From Sanderia malayensis (lineage: Eukaryota; Cnidaria; Scyphozoa; Semaeostomeae; Pelagiidae): a stretch of DNA of 64,000 nt. The DNA is taken from contig RQOL01000920.1 in assembly GCA_013076295.1 (NCBI GenBank), positions 1-64,000 on the forward strand. The letters are read 5' to 3'. Shown here in pieces: positions 1 to 11,162 of the stretch; the stretch's first letter is position 1, and every line of letters begins with the position of its first letter. A program made the translations under genes and the position numbers. The notes beneath the pieces were generated by a model, which had not been told where the DNA came from, did no database searches, and saw nothing but the letters and a program-made list of their open reading frames with translations.

Positions 1-2
1 TC

Positions 3-1004
3 CTTAGCAAGCTTCCTTATTACGGCATCTATGGCACTGAGCACAAATGGCTTTCTGACTATTTATTCAACAGACAGCAACACATATCAGTCAATGGCAC
101 ACACTCCAAACCTGAGCCAATTAACCTTGGGGTTCCTCAAGGGTCAATTTTGGGCCCGCTGTTATTCGTTATCTTAGTAAACGATGCTTACCAAAACCTT
201 GCGAAATGCACTATGTTGATGTACGCTGACGATACTGTTCTCCTGTACTCAGACTCATCTTGTGAAAATATCGGAAAAGTACTTAACCAGGAAGGAGAGA
301 ACCTTGCGAAATGGTTTAAAGAAAATGAACTGATACTTAATCTTAAACCAGGGAAAACAGAAATTGTCGTTTATGGTACTGCCATGAAACTCCGAGGTCA
401 ACCTGATTGTGACGTAAAAATTAACGGTCTCAGTGTCAACAAAAACACAAAATACGAATACCTCGGAGTTGTTTTTGATCACCACCTAACAATGGCTGAG
501 CAGACCTTAAAAGTATATAAAAAAGTTAATCAACGCATAAACCTCTTGAGAAGAGTCCGGCACAATTTAACCAACAAGGCAGCAAAAACCATCTACTGCT
601 CCATGATCGAACCTATTGCTCTCTACTGTGCCCCAATCTACTCTGGAATCCCCATTTTTGCAAATAAAATGAACCGCTTGGAGAGCAAAGCATACGACAT
701 CATTGGCAGCCCAAAACATTACTCATTTGAAAATATCCTAAGAAAGAGAACTGTTACTACTGTTTTTCAGTATATAAATGGAATAAAGAAAAACAAACCT
801 TTGATTAAGTTCAAATTCTTCGATCATAAGATAGGGACAAGGGGTAATCAAAATCTTTTAATAGTCCCTAAATGTAAAAACGAAGCCGCCAGAAAATCAT
901 TTATTTGTCAAGGAACTCTAGTTTTTAACAAACTTCCGTCAGATATAAGGAAAGAGACATCATTTTGTAGATTCAAAAGGGCTTTATTGGATTTGGCCAT
1001 CTAG
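3..1004 (+). CDS. non-LTR retrotransposon reverse transcriptase, C-terminal part
   Basis: An open frame runs in from the window edge and ends at TAG 1002-1004. It encodes the palm and thumb of a LINE reverse transcriptase. The motif GVPQGSILGPLLF is near base 130 and the catalytic YADD is near base 225. Downstream come an LNLKPGKTE block and a C-terminal tail typical of Jockey/CR1/L2-type elements. An initiation codon is not expected here, because the N-terminal endonuclease and early RT lie outside the window. The visible ~333 codons have no stop or frameshift, so this copy is fairly young or only 5'-truncated. Exact clade is not assigned. Confidence 0.9.
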   Translation, partial: LSKLPYYGIYGTEHKWLSDYLFNRQQHISVNGTHSKPEPINLGVPQGSILGPLLFVILVNDAYQNLAKCTMLMYADDTVLLYSDSSCENIGKVLNQEGENLAKWFKENELILNLKPGKTEIVVYGTAMKLRGQPDCDVKINGLSVNKNTKYEYLGVVFDHHLTMAEQTLKVYKKVNQRINLLRRVRHNLTNKAAKTIYCSMIEPIALYCAPIYSGIPIFANKMNRLESKAYDIIGSPKHYSFENILRKRTVTTVFQYINGIKKNKPLIKFKFFDHKIGTRGNQNLLIVPKCKNEAARKSFICQGTLVFNKLPSDIRKETSFCRFKRALLDLAI

Positions 1005-1215
1005 TTTTTTTAGCCCCCCCCCCCCGAGCTTTTGCTTGCAATTTACTTTTCGATACAGATGGTCAAATCCAGAGAGGCTCTTTTGGATCTAAAACATTTT
1101 CTAACCTATAGTAATCTTTTTTAGTTATGCCTAACCTTTTTACTGTGTATATTTATATTTAACTTTTTACTGTGTATATTTATATTTAACTCCTTTTACT
1201 ATATATATATTGTAA
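1005..1215 (+). repeat. LINE 3' tail with C-run and 27-bp tandem repeat
   Basis: Directly after the RT stop there is a C homopolymer (about 1013-1025). Two near-identical ~27-bp units beginning TTTTACTGTGTATATTT follow (about 1137-1191), then a TA-rich stretch. Short tandem 3' ends are common in CR1/L2-like LINEs. This is probably the end of the retrotransposon. Confidence 0.6.
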
Positions 1216-1290
1216 ATCAGGTCCTTCCTTGATAGCAGAATTTTCTGACCGAAGTAAACCTGTAAAAATATGATTTTAATAATAAATAAC

Positions 1291-4065
1291 AACTCCTACT
1301 AGCTTGCCCATGCGTGAGTGAAAAATATAAGCATATTTTCCGAAAAAAATAAGTTGTCAGAAATTGATGAAAGTCACCAGAAAGTACAGTTTGAGGGCGC
1401 TGATTATGAATATCGAGGTCATTTTTAAAGTTTTTGCAATTTAGGGGGTCAAAAAAGGGAGTAAACTTGAACAACTTCTACTCGCTTGCCCATGCGCGAG
1501 TCAAAATTATAAGTATGTTATCGAACAAAACTAAAGTTGTCAGAAATTGATGAAAATCACCAAAAGATACAGTTTAATGGCTCTGATTATGAATATCGAG
1601 GTCATTTTTGAAAAATTTGTAGTTTAGGGTGCCAAAAATGGAAATAAACCTGAACAACTCCTACCAGCTTGCCCATGCGTGAGTGAAAAATATAAGCATA
1701 TTTTCCGAAAAAAATAAGTTGTCAGAAATTGATGAAAGTCACCAGAAAGTACAGTTTGAGGGCGCTGATTATGAATATCGAGGTCATTTTTAAAGTTTTT
1801 GCAATTTAGGGGGTCAAAAAAGGGAGTAAACTTGAACAACTTCTACTCGCTTGCCCATGCGCGAGTCAAAATTATAAGTATGTTATCGAACAAAACTAAA
1901 GTTGTCAGAAATTGATGAAAATCACCAAAAGATACAGTTTAATGGCTCTGATTATGAATATCGAGGTCATTTTTGAAAAATTTGTAGTTTAGGGTGCCAA
2001 AAAAGGGAATAAACCTGAACAACTCCTACTAGCTTGCCCATGCGTGAGTGAAAAATATAAGCATATTTTCCGAAAAAGATAAGTTGTCAGAAATTGATGA
2101 AAGTCACCAGAAAGTACAGTTTGAGGGCGCTGATTATGAATATCGAGGTGATTTTTAAAATTTTTGCAATTTAGGGGGTCAAAAAGGGAGTAAACTTGAA
2201 CAACTTCTACTCGCTTGCCCATGCGCGAGTCAAAATTATAAGTATGTTATCGAACAAAACTAAAGTTGTCAGAAATTGATGAAAATCACCAAAAGATACA
2301 GTTTAATGGCTCTGATTATGAATATCGAGGTCATTTTTGAAAAATTTGTAGTTTAGGGTGCCAAAAATGGGAATAAACCTGAACAACTCCTACTAGCTTG
2401 CCCATGCGTGAGTGAAAAATATAAGCATATTGTCCGAAAAAAATAAGTTGTCAGAAATTGATGAAAGTCACCAGAAAGTACAGTTTGAGGGCGCTGATTA
2501 TGAATATCGAGGTCATTTTTAAAGTTTTTACAATTTAAAGGGTCAAAAATGGGAGTAAACTTGAACAACCTCTACTCGCTTGCCCATGCGCGAGACAAAA
2601 ATGGGAGAATGTATTCGAAAATAACCAAAGTTGTCAGAAATTGATGAAAATCACCAGCAAGTACAGCTTGAGGGCGCTGATTATGAATATTGGGGTCATT
2701 TTTGAAATTTTGCAGATTAGGGTGTCGAAAATGGGAGCAAACTTGAACAACTCCTACTCGCTTGCCAATGCGCGAGTCAAAATTAAGAGCATGTTATCGA
2801 ACAAAACTAAAAATGTCAAAAATTGATGAAAATTGCCAAAAGATACAGTTTAATGGCGCTGATTATGAATATCGAGGTCGTTTTTGAAAAATTTGCAGTT
2901 TATGGTGCCAAAAATGGGAATAAATTTGAACACCTCCTACTCGCTTGCCCATGCGCGAGTCAAAAATAAGAGCATGTTTTCGGAAAAAAATAAGTTGTCA
3001 GAAATTGATGAAAGTCACAAGAAAGTACAGTTTGAGGGCGCTGATTATGAATATCGAAATCATTTTTAAAGTTTTTGCAATTTAGGGGGTCAAAAATGGG
3101 AGTGAACTTGAACAACTCCCACTCGCTTGCCCATGCGCGAGTCAAAATTAAGAGCATGTTATCAAACAAAACTAAAGTTGTCAGAAATTGATGAAAATCA
3201 CCGAAAGATACAGTTTAATGGCGCTGATTATGAATATCGAGGTCAATTTTGGAAAATTTGCAGTTTATGTTGCCAAAAATGGGAATAAATTTGAACAACT
3301 CCTACTCGCTTGCCCATGCGCGAGTCAAAAATAAGAGCATGTTTTCGGAAAAAAATAAGTTGTCAGAAATTGATGAACGTCACCAGAAAGTACAGTTTGA
3401 GGGCGCTGATTATGAATATCGAGGTCATTTTTAAAGTTTTTGCAATTTAGGGTTTCGAAAATGGGAGCAAACTTGAACAACTCCTACTCGCTTGCCCATG
3501 CGCGAGTCAAAATTATAAGTATGTTATCGAACCAAACTACAGTTGTCAGAAAATGATGAAAATCACCAAAAAGTACATTTTTTGGGCGCTGACTATTTAT
3601 ATCGAGGTCATTTTTGAAAAATTTGCAGTCTGGGGTGCCAAAAATGGGAATAAACTTAAACAACTCCTTCTCGCTTGCCCATGCGCGAGTCAAAAATATA
3701 AGCATATTTTCCGAAAAAATAAGTTGTCAGAAATTGATGAAAGTCACCAGAAAGTACAGTTTGAGGGCGCCGATTATGAATATCGAGGTCATTTTTAAAG
3801 TTTTTGCAATTTAGCGTGTCAAAAATTGGAGTAAACTTGAAATTGTGAGACCATGTTATCGAAAAGAACCAAAGTTGTCAGAAATTGATGACAATCACCA
3901 AAAAGTAAAGTTTAAGGGCGCTGATTATGAATATCGAGGTCATTTTTGAATTTTTTACAGCTTAGGGTGTCAAAAATGGGAGTAAAATTGAACCACTTCT
4001 ACTCCCTTGCCCATGCGTGAGTCAAAAATAGGAGCACGTTTTCGAAAAAAACTAAATACTAAATT
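1291..4065. repeat. satellite A: ~182-bp tandem repeat, ~365-bp dimer period
   Basis: The anchor GCTTGCCCATGCG recurs at about 1302, 1484, 1667, 1849, 2032, 2213, 2396, 2578, 2760, 2943, 3124, 3308, 3490 and 3673, a spacing of 181-184 bp. Up to about 2580 two monomer types alternate. One has CGTGAGTG after the anchor and a GAGGGCGCTG box. The other has CGCGAGTC and an AATGGCTCTG box. The period there is therefore a ~365-bp dimer. The 3' units are more mixed, and one unit near 3840 has lost its anchor. Each anchor is a small hairpin (CTCGC...GCGAG) followed by TCAAAA. Repeated short open frames are by-products of the repeat. Confidence 0.95.
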
Positions 4066-7000
4066 TTTAAAAGTAAGTTTTATATTCAAATTCAGGAAGC
4101 CAAAATTGTACTTTCCGCTAAATTTGATGCAAATTGAACGAGTTTGAAAAATTGCATATTGCCCCCTTTTACCCCGTTTTATGCGCTCAAAACATGAAAA
4201 TTTCAAAACCAGTTTCATATTCAAATTCAGCACACCAAATTTGTACTTTCCACAAAATTTGATGCAAGATGAAAGATTTTGAAAAATTGCATCAAAAGTG
4301 GGAAGTCACCGAAAGTGGGAAGTGGGAAGTTACCAAAAGTGGTTTTATCTGAATATAGTGACATTCGTTTCCCATAAGTAAGGCAAGCGGGCAACACAGA
4401 GCATGAAGATTGAACGAGTTTGAAAAATTGCATATTGCCCACTTTTAACCCGTTTTATGCGCTCAAAACATGAAAATTTCAAAACCAGTTTCATATTCAA
4501 ATTCAGCACACCAAATTTGTACTTTCCACAAAATTTGATGCAAGATGAAAGATTTTGAAAAATTGCATCTAAAGTGGGAAGTCATCAAAAGTGGGAAGTA
4601 GGAAGTCAGGAAAAAGTGGGAAGTCATCAAAAGTGGGAAGTGGGAATTCAAGAAATAGTGGGAAGTTGTCAAAAGTGGGAAGTCACCGAAAGTGGGAAGT
4701 AAAAAGTTACCAATAGTGGTTTTATCTGAATATAGTGACATTCGCTTCCCATAAGTAAGGCAAGCTGACAACACAGAGCATGAAGATTGAACGAGTTTCA
4801 AAAAAAGCATATTGCCCCCATTTACCCCGTTATATTCCCCAAAACATTGAAGTTTCAAAAAACAAGTTTCATATTCAATTTCAGTAGACAGAAAATGTAT
4901 TTTCCAAAAAATTTGATGCAAGATGAAAGATTTTGAAAAATTGCATCAAAAGTGGGAAGTCATCAAAAATGGGAAGTAGGAAGTCAGAAAAAAGTGGGAA
5001 GTCATCAAAAGTGGGCAGTGGGAAATCAAGAAAAAATGGGAAGTTGTCAAAAGTGGGAAGTCATCGAAAGTGGGAGGTGGGAAGTTACCAAAAGTGGTTT
5101 TATCTGAATATAGTGACATTCGCTTCCCATAAGTAAAGCAAGCAGACAACACAAAGCATGAAGATTGAACAAGTTTGAAAAATTGCATATTGCCCCCTTT
5201 ACCCCGCTTTATTCGCCCAAAACATTAAAATTTGACAAAATAAGTTTCATATTCAATTTTAGTACACCGAAATTGTACTCTTAACCAAATTTGATGCAAA
5301 TTGAACGAGCTTGAAAAATTGTATATTGCCCCCTTCTACCCCGTTTTATTCCCCGAAAATATTAAAATTTCAAAAAGTAAGTTTCATATTCAATTTTAGT
5401 ACACCGAAATTGTACTTTCCACCAAATTTGATGCAAATAGAACGAGTTTGAAAAATTGCATATTGCCCCCTTCTACCCCGCTTTATTCCCCCAAAACATT
5501 AAAGTTTCGAAAAACAAGTTTCATATTCAATTTCAGTACACCAAAATTGTACTTTCTACAAAATTTGATGCAATATGAACGAGTTTGAAAAATTGCATAT
5601 TGCCCCCTTTTACCCCGTTTTATTCCCCCAAAACATTAAAATTTGAAAAACCAGTTTCATATTCAAATTCAGGACACCAAATTTGTACTTTCCACAAAAT
5701 TTGATGCAAATTGAAAGAGTTTGAAAAAGTGCATCAAAAGTGGGAAGTCATCAAAAGTGGGAAGTGGGAAGTCAGGAAAAAGTGGGAAGTCATCAAAAGT
5801 GAGAAGTCATCAAAAGTGGGAAGTGGGAAGTCAAGAAAAAGTAGGAAGTCAGGAAAAGTGGGAATCATCACACCGAAATTGTACTTTCCACCAAATTTGA
5901 TGCAAATTGAACGAGTTTGAAAAATTGCATATTGCCCCCTTCTACCCCGTCTTATTCCCCCAAAACATGAAAATTTCAAAAAGTAAGTTTCATATTCAAA
6001 TTTTACGCTCTAAAATTGTACTTTCCACCAAATTTGATGCAAATTGAACGAGTTTGAAAAATTGCATATTGCACCCTTTTACCCCGTTTCATTCCCCCAA
6101 AACATTAAAATTTGACAAAATAAGTTTCATATTCAATTTTAGTACACCGAAATTGTACTTTCCACCAAATTTGATGCAAATTGAACGAGTTTGAAAAATT
6201 GCATATTGCCCCCTTCTACCCCGTTTTATTCCCCAAAATTATTAAAATTTCAAAAAGTAAGTTTCATATTCAATTTTAGTACACCGAAATTGTACTTTTC
6301 ACCAAATTTGATGCAAATTGAACGAGTTTGAAAATTGCATATTGCCCCCTTCTACCCCGCTTTATTCCCCCAAAACATTAAAGTTTCGAAAAACAAGTTT
6401 CATATTCAATTTCAGTACACCAAAATTGTACTTTCTACAAAATGTGATGCAATATGAACGAGTTTGAAAAATTGCATATTGCCCCCTTTTACCCCGCTTT
6501 ATTCCCCCAAAACATTAAAATTTGACAAAATAAGTTTCATATTCAATTTTAGTACACCGAAATTGTACTTTCCACCAAATTTGGTGCAAATTGAACGAGT
6601 TTGAAAAATTGCATATTGCCCCCTTCCACCCCGTCTTATTCCCCCAAAACATGAAAATTTCAAAAAATAAGTTTCATATTCAAATTCTACGCTCTAAAAT
6701 TGTACTTTCCACCAAATTTGATGCAATTTGAACGAGCTTGAAAAATTGCATATTGCCCCCTTCTACCCCGTTTTATTCCCCGAAAATATTACAATTTCAA
6801 AAAGTAAGTTTCATATTCAATTTTAGTACACCGAAATTGTACTTTCCACCAAATTTGATGCAAATAGAACGAGTTTGAAAAATTGCATATTGCCCCCTTC
6901 TACCCCGCTTTATTCCCCCAAAACATTAAAGTTTCGAAAAACAAGTTTCATATTCAATTTCAGTACACCAAAATTGTACTTTCTACAAAATTTGATGCAA

Positions 7001-7400
7001 TATGAACGAGTTTGAAAAATTGCATATTGCCCCCTTTTACCCCGTTTTATTCCCCCAAAACATTAAAATTTGACAAAATAAGTTTCATATTCAATTTTAG
7101 TACACCGAAATTGTACTTTCCACCAAATTTGATGCAAATTGAACGAGTTTGAAAAATTGCATATTGCCCCCTTCTACCCCGTCTTCTTCCCCCAAAGCAT
7201 GAAAATTTCAAAAAGTAAGTTTCATGTTCAAATTCAGCGAACCAAAAGTGTACTTTTCAACAAATTTGATGCAAATTGAACGAGTTTGAAAAATTGCATA
7301 TTGCCCCTTTTTACCCCCTTTATTCTCCCAAACAATAAAATTTTAAGAAATAACTTCAATATTCGAATTCAGCGTCCCAAAATTGTACTTCTCATTGAGT
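4066..7400. repeat. satellite B: ~137-bp tandem repeat
   Basis: The anchor GCATATTGCCCCC recurs every 136-137 bp from about 5185 to 7296 (5185, 5321, 5458, 5595, 5927, 6064, 6201, 6337, 6474, 6611, 6748, 6885, 7022, 7159, 7296). Each unit reads roughly AAATTTGATGCAAATTGAACG, then the anchor, an ACCCCGTTTTATTCCCCC box, and TTTCATATTCAATTTCAG. The 5' third (4066-5180) has longer units because GGGAAGT-rich modules are inserted. Sequence and period are unrelated to satellite A. Confidence 0.95.
4284..5870 (+). repeat. GGGAAGT-rich minisatellite modules inside satellite B
   Basis: Blocks of AAAGTGGGAAGTCATC-like repeats occur at about 4284-4345, 4570-4715, 4945-5100 and 5735-5870. The first three are followed by a shared unit containing GGTTTTATCTGAATATAGTG and CTTCCCATAAGTAA. 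That unit is spaced ~377 bp apart (about 4340, 4718, 5096), so it forms its own higher-order period before the plain 137-bp array resumes. Confidence 0.85.
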
Positions 7401-7473
7401 TTCAGCCAGTTTTAATTAAATTGAGTGTTTCATTATTTTTACTTCTAGTGGGACCGGCTGGGCATGTGAGGGT

Positions 7474-8395
7474 TTTAATAATTTTTACACTCGATGTTTG
7501 ATTTCTGAATATTTAGAATAAAATACTTGAACTAATTACAAATTAATATTAAGATACATCATACATTTTATTTATTACCTCTGAGGCAGATAGTCAAGAC
7601 CAATTTTGTGCAAATTTTTATCATGCAAATTGCCTACAGAAGATAGAATCAAAATGACCTTGAGGTGACTCGCGACAGATGGCTTTTATTTCACTGTATT
7701 ATCCAGAAAGTGAAGAAGGTAATATTAAATTAAAGTAGAACTTGCGAGCCTAAAAGTTGAGCTTGAGCAAAACTGAATACCCTGGATTTAATTTTCAGGA
7801 TTGAACGCAGCAAATTCAAAAAACATTTGTTTTGACACCACTCAAGCAAACATTTTGACTTCAGTTTTCGATCTTGTTTCATCAAGGTTAAAAACTTTCA
7901 GTTTCCAAAACAAAAATGAAATACTATAATTGTTGTATTAGTTGCATAAGCATACAGCTAGAAAACTTTTCTTCTTTTCTCCTGATGCTTCCCACAACGA
8001 GTCAAAAATGCTCCCCACCCCGTGTCCGTGCGTGATCGTGCTCTTGGTCCCCCCTGCCACAGCGTGCCCAGCATCTAGCATGGTACGTCATGTTGTTTGT
8101 TGTTTCAACAAGTTTACATTTGATCCAATGAAAAACTTGCAAAGTGATATCATGCTTGGTAGCCTCACTTCAAATCAAAAGTGAACGTTTGAATCTGAGG
8201 CACATACCTTATATGGGCAAAGTAAACAGAAACACAGACACAGAACACAACATTTTTCCCCACACACCAACATATACTCGCTTGCGCATGCGCTTCGCGA
8301 GTCAAAAATAGTTGTAAAATATTCACTATTCTTATAAAAACAGCCTTGCATTTCTTGCCTTGCAAGTGTAAAGAAATTTAAAGATATAACCCTAA
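7474..8395 (+). repeat. direct duplication copy A, with ~660-bp insertion
   Basis: Bases 7474-7642 and 8307-8395 align in order with 9629-9795 and 9807-9895. Shared blocks include TGATTTCTGAATATT, AGAATAAAATACTTGAACT, GGCAGATAGT, GAAATAGTTGTAAAA-like sequence and ACAGCCTTGCATTTCT. Bases 7643-8306 have no counterpart in copy B, so they look like an insertion. The insertion ends with the satellite-A hairpin and TCAAAA. Confidence 0.7.
8278..8306. repeat. isolated satellite-A hairpin
   Basis: CTCGC-TTGCGCATGCGCTTC-GCGAG followed by TCAAAAATAG repeats the satellite A anchor outside the array. It sits exactly at the right edge of the ~660-bp insertion in duplication copy A. Confidence 0.7.
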
Positions 8396-9628
8396 CACAA
8401 ATTAGTTTCACGAGTTTGAGTCATTGGAATTTATGAAAATTGGGCGCTTCCATTCTACAATATTTTTTACACTTCGCAGTGACACATAACAGGAGGATAC
8501 TTCGTTAAATTAATTTGAAACTTCGTAGCAATGTTCAAAGTGCCCCTACTGCTTTTTGTTATTTGTCAATTAAATAATCCCCGGTACGCTGACTTCAGGA
8601 AATTGTTTTTAAATTGTTTCGCTTCATTATTATGTTGACGTTATAACAGCCAACCAAAATTGTTATCTGTAGTTCTGCAAGGCAAGGCAAGGCTTGTGAT
8701 TTTTTGCTATAATTTCAATGCACACAGCACCCCCGTCTTCATCTGTCATCCAATTCATTACGAATTTTTGTTGCTGTTGTTGCCGTGAAAAAATGGCCGA
8801 AGTGTTTTTGCAGCATTGTGAGGTTTTAAAATGCACTAAAACATTACTTTACACCATTGGAAATTTGTTTAAACTTGGCAAGAACCTTTAAAACAGCATT
8901 ATCGACATCTTAGCAGTGTTTTGGAACGTAACGTAATGAACAACCGAACGTCCTGTTACCTTTGTCATGCATAAACAAAACAACTAATGAAGCTGAATTT
9001 AGCTTGAAATTTACTCAATCAAAAGTATCCACTTTGAAAAGAACTGGAAAGTAAAAATAATAATAAAAATATTTACAATGAAAAAATATCATTGGATGTT
9101 ATGTCAGCTTTACAGCCGAGAAGTCTCTTATGATGAGATGATTGCCTCAGTCAGAGTGGAGTATGCATCTCACCTGGTAGGAACCATAAAATTATTGAGT
9201 AGGTAATCTTTTAAAATTTTTTTTTGCAATTCAGCAACAATCAAATAGTTTTATAATTTAGGTTGATAGAAAACGGATTAAGAACAAAATAGGTTACAAC
9301 ATCATTTCTAGATATAGTTGTCTAGGACACTGGGAGAACCAAAACGGTTTTCGAGCCCAGCCAAGCCAGCCCCCTAAAAATCAAATTTTTGATGCAAACC
9401 CATAGAATTAATAGAGAGAATTATCATCACAGTAGTACTAACGAGTAAAGTTCTTGAGTCAATTCAGTTTGGGAGTTTCAATCAGAATCAATTCAATCAA
9501 TTTTTAATCAGAAACAATAACAAGGCAGGCAGTAAAAACCCCAGAGATGAAAAGAAATGGGGCCAAGAAATATTCATAGCTCAAAAGACGTAAACATTTA
9601 TTTATTAAATTAAATACTCGCTATTTAT

Positions 9629-9895
9629 TTTAATAAATTTTATACTCGTTACTTGATTTCTGAATATTAAGAATAAAATACTTGAACTGTTACAAAATAA
9701 TATTAACAGAGACATCATAAAGTTTATTTTATACCTCTAAAAGGCAGATAGTGAAGACCAATTTTATGCAGCCATTCATTTGGCAAATTGCCCACAAAGG
9801 TACAAACTAGAAATAGTTGTAAAAATATTCATTATTCCTATAAGAACAGCCTTGCATTTCTCCAGAAATATAAAGAAATATAAAGATATAAAAAA
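9629..9895 (+). repeat. direct duplication copy B
   Basis: Uninterrupted counterpart of the split copy at 7474-8395, with scattered substitutions and small indels. It shows the state without the ~660-bp insertion. Confidence 0.7.
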
Positions 9896-10623
9896 GCTAG
9901 TTTTTAATAATACAAAATTAACCAAACAAAACATAGGTACACTCTTTTCTTTTTATAAGAATACTTTTTGCTGAGCCTCGATATTCTTAATTTTTTTCTA
10001 TTTTGAGCCTCTGAATATTCTTAAATTAATTCTTAGCGCTGCAGAAAATACAGATATGGCAGTACACTGTTATTATTATCATCAATGCCAAAAACGCGTA
10101 ACTATTATAATTGCTAACAGAATAAGTCTTTATTTCCTGTAGCACAGGTTTTTTCGACACTTTAATCAAAATTTGGATGAGTATATTTAAAACCATTGCC
10201 CGTGAAAAGCACACAAATTAAAAAATAAAAACGCCTGCTAAAAATAATAGTTCCACAAGATCCTGAGCCTGACAATATTCTTGAAATTTTCTTAAATTTC
10301 ACGAATTTTGAGCCTCATTATTCTTATAAAGTTTATTTTTATAAAAAGAAAAGAGTGTAGTGAAATAAAGGACAAGACCATAAATTGCTCTTTCTCGAGT
10401 CAGACAGGGCGAATGTTCAGCTTTCTTCCTCAATCCATTTTTAACACCATTCATACTTTATTTTCACAGGACTACAAAATGGCTTTAGACCATAATCTGA
10501 GAACCATCTTCCTGTAATATAGGTAAGTTCAGATAAATTTTTAACTGGGTCAACCAGAGTTATTTTGCACATTTTATGAGTAAAATTGCTTTTAAAATCG
10601 GAAACATGGCGAAACATAGTAAA

Positions 10624-10657
10624 TACTAAAGCTTTTCGTCTGACAATCATCAGAGTA
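10624..10657 (-). ncRNA. hammerhead ribozyme-like motif, minus-strand copy
   Basis: The inverted-repeat partner of the plus-strand motif. On the minus strand it reads TACT, CTGATGA (10647-10653), stem II TTGTCAGAC, GAA, AAGCTT, T, AGTA. It differs from the other copy only in stem II, where the first pair is lost. Confidence 0.45.
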
Positions 10658-10760
10658 GTACGTCAGAAAGAGAATGAAAATGAAAACCTAACAAACAATT
10701 ATACCCAGAAATGGATCGAAATTGGCCTCTAAAACATCTAAAACTCTAAAACACGACTCC

Positions 10761-10949
10761 GCTATAGGCCAACATTTACTCGACAACCCAGAATGAGCCC
10801 AAAACTACAGTGAGGACTGTTTTCGCATTATCGGCAGAGCTAGATCAAAATTTCACTTAGGAATTTTAGAATCTGTCTACATCAAAACCATGGATCCCAT
10901 ACTGTGTAGACAGAAAGAGTTCGTTTTCCCACTGGGACTCTTTCAATAA
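10761..10949 (+). pseudogene. Penelope-like C-terminal coding remnant
   Basis: This frame reads AIGQHLLDNPE, a TGA, then a tail containing FHLGILESVYIKT and LCRQKEFVF before a TAA. The pattern H-L-L-x-N-P, then a helix, then I-L-E-x-x-Y-I-K-T and L-C-R-Q-x-E is the C-terminal tail of retroelement proteins I associate with GIY-YIG-bearing Penelope-like elements. The TGA most likely replaced a Cys codon. Only about 62 codons survive. Confidence 0.5.
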
Positions 10950-11086
10950 TCTATTGTTTATCACCGGTGATGATTGGTTGTTTTGCACTTTACCAATCAC
11001 TCACCTCTTTTCTGATTGGCCAATTTCGATCCATTTCTGGGTATAATTGTTTGTTAGGTTTCATTTTCGTTCTCTTTCTGACGTAC

Positions 11087-11120
11087 TACTCTGATGAGTG
11101 TCAGACGAAAAGCTTTAGTA
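11087..11120 (+). ncRNA. hammerhead ribozyme-like motif, plus strand
   Basis: The core CTGATGA (11091-11097) is followed by a weak stem II (11098-11106), then GAA (11107-11109), the palindrome AAGCTT (11110-11115) as stem III, and a cleavage-position T (11116). AGTA (11117-11120) pairs with TACT just before the core (11087-11090) as stem I. All conserved core bases are in place. The palindromic stem III would work between two molecules, as in dimeric Penelope-type hammerheads. Stem II has only about two clean pairs, so activity is doubtful. Confidence 0.5.
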
Positions 11121-11162
11121 TTTACTATGTTTCGCCATGTTTCCGATTTTAAAAGCAATTTT

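Larger units (their letters stand above)
7401..10581. other. gene-free AT-rich stretch
   Basis: No convincing coding region on either strand. The short open frames here have no recognisable motifs. The region holds a diverged direct duplication (7474-8395 against 9629-9895), an isolated satellite-A-like hairpin at 8278-8306, and short degenerate TGAGCCTC...ATATTCTTA repeats near 9974, 10004, 10265 and 10308. Confidence 0.6.
10582..11162 (+). mobile_element. Penelope-like element relic with ~145-bp inverted terminal repeats
   Basis: Bases 10582-10727 and 11018-11162 are near-perfect inverted repeats. Both contain the block AAAATTGCTTTTAAAATCGG and a hammerhead-like core. Between them on the plus strand is a short C-terminal coding remnant resembling the extreme C-terminus of Penelope-like or GIY-YIG-bearing reverse transcriptases. 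Penelope-like elements are known to carry LTR-like repeats (sometimes inverted) with hammerhead ribozymes, which this layout fits. No target-site duplication was recognised. Confidence 0.6.

Noticed and set aside
1217..3705. Repeated ~60-85-codon minus-strand frames with a shared FxxxFDPLNCKNFKN motif, as a possible tandem gene family
   Set aside because: They recur at the satellite A period and vary with its point differences. Starts and stops fall wherever the repeat allows, so they are by-products of the tandem DNA.
4066..5980. Ser/Lys-rich frames such as GKSRKSGK repeats
   Set aside because: Direct translation of the GGGAAGT minisatellite; no coding evidence.
1291..7400. CRISPR-like array of regular repeats
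   Set aside because: There are no unique spacers between repeats. The units are contiguous and the DNA is eukaryotic.
10469..10521. Possible exon bounded by AG and GT
   Set aside because: It is 53 bases with an internal stop and no partner exon; consistent with chance.
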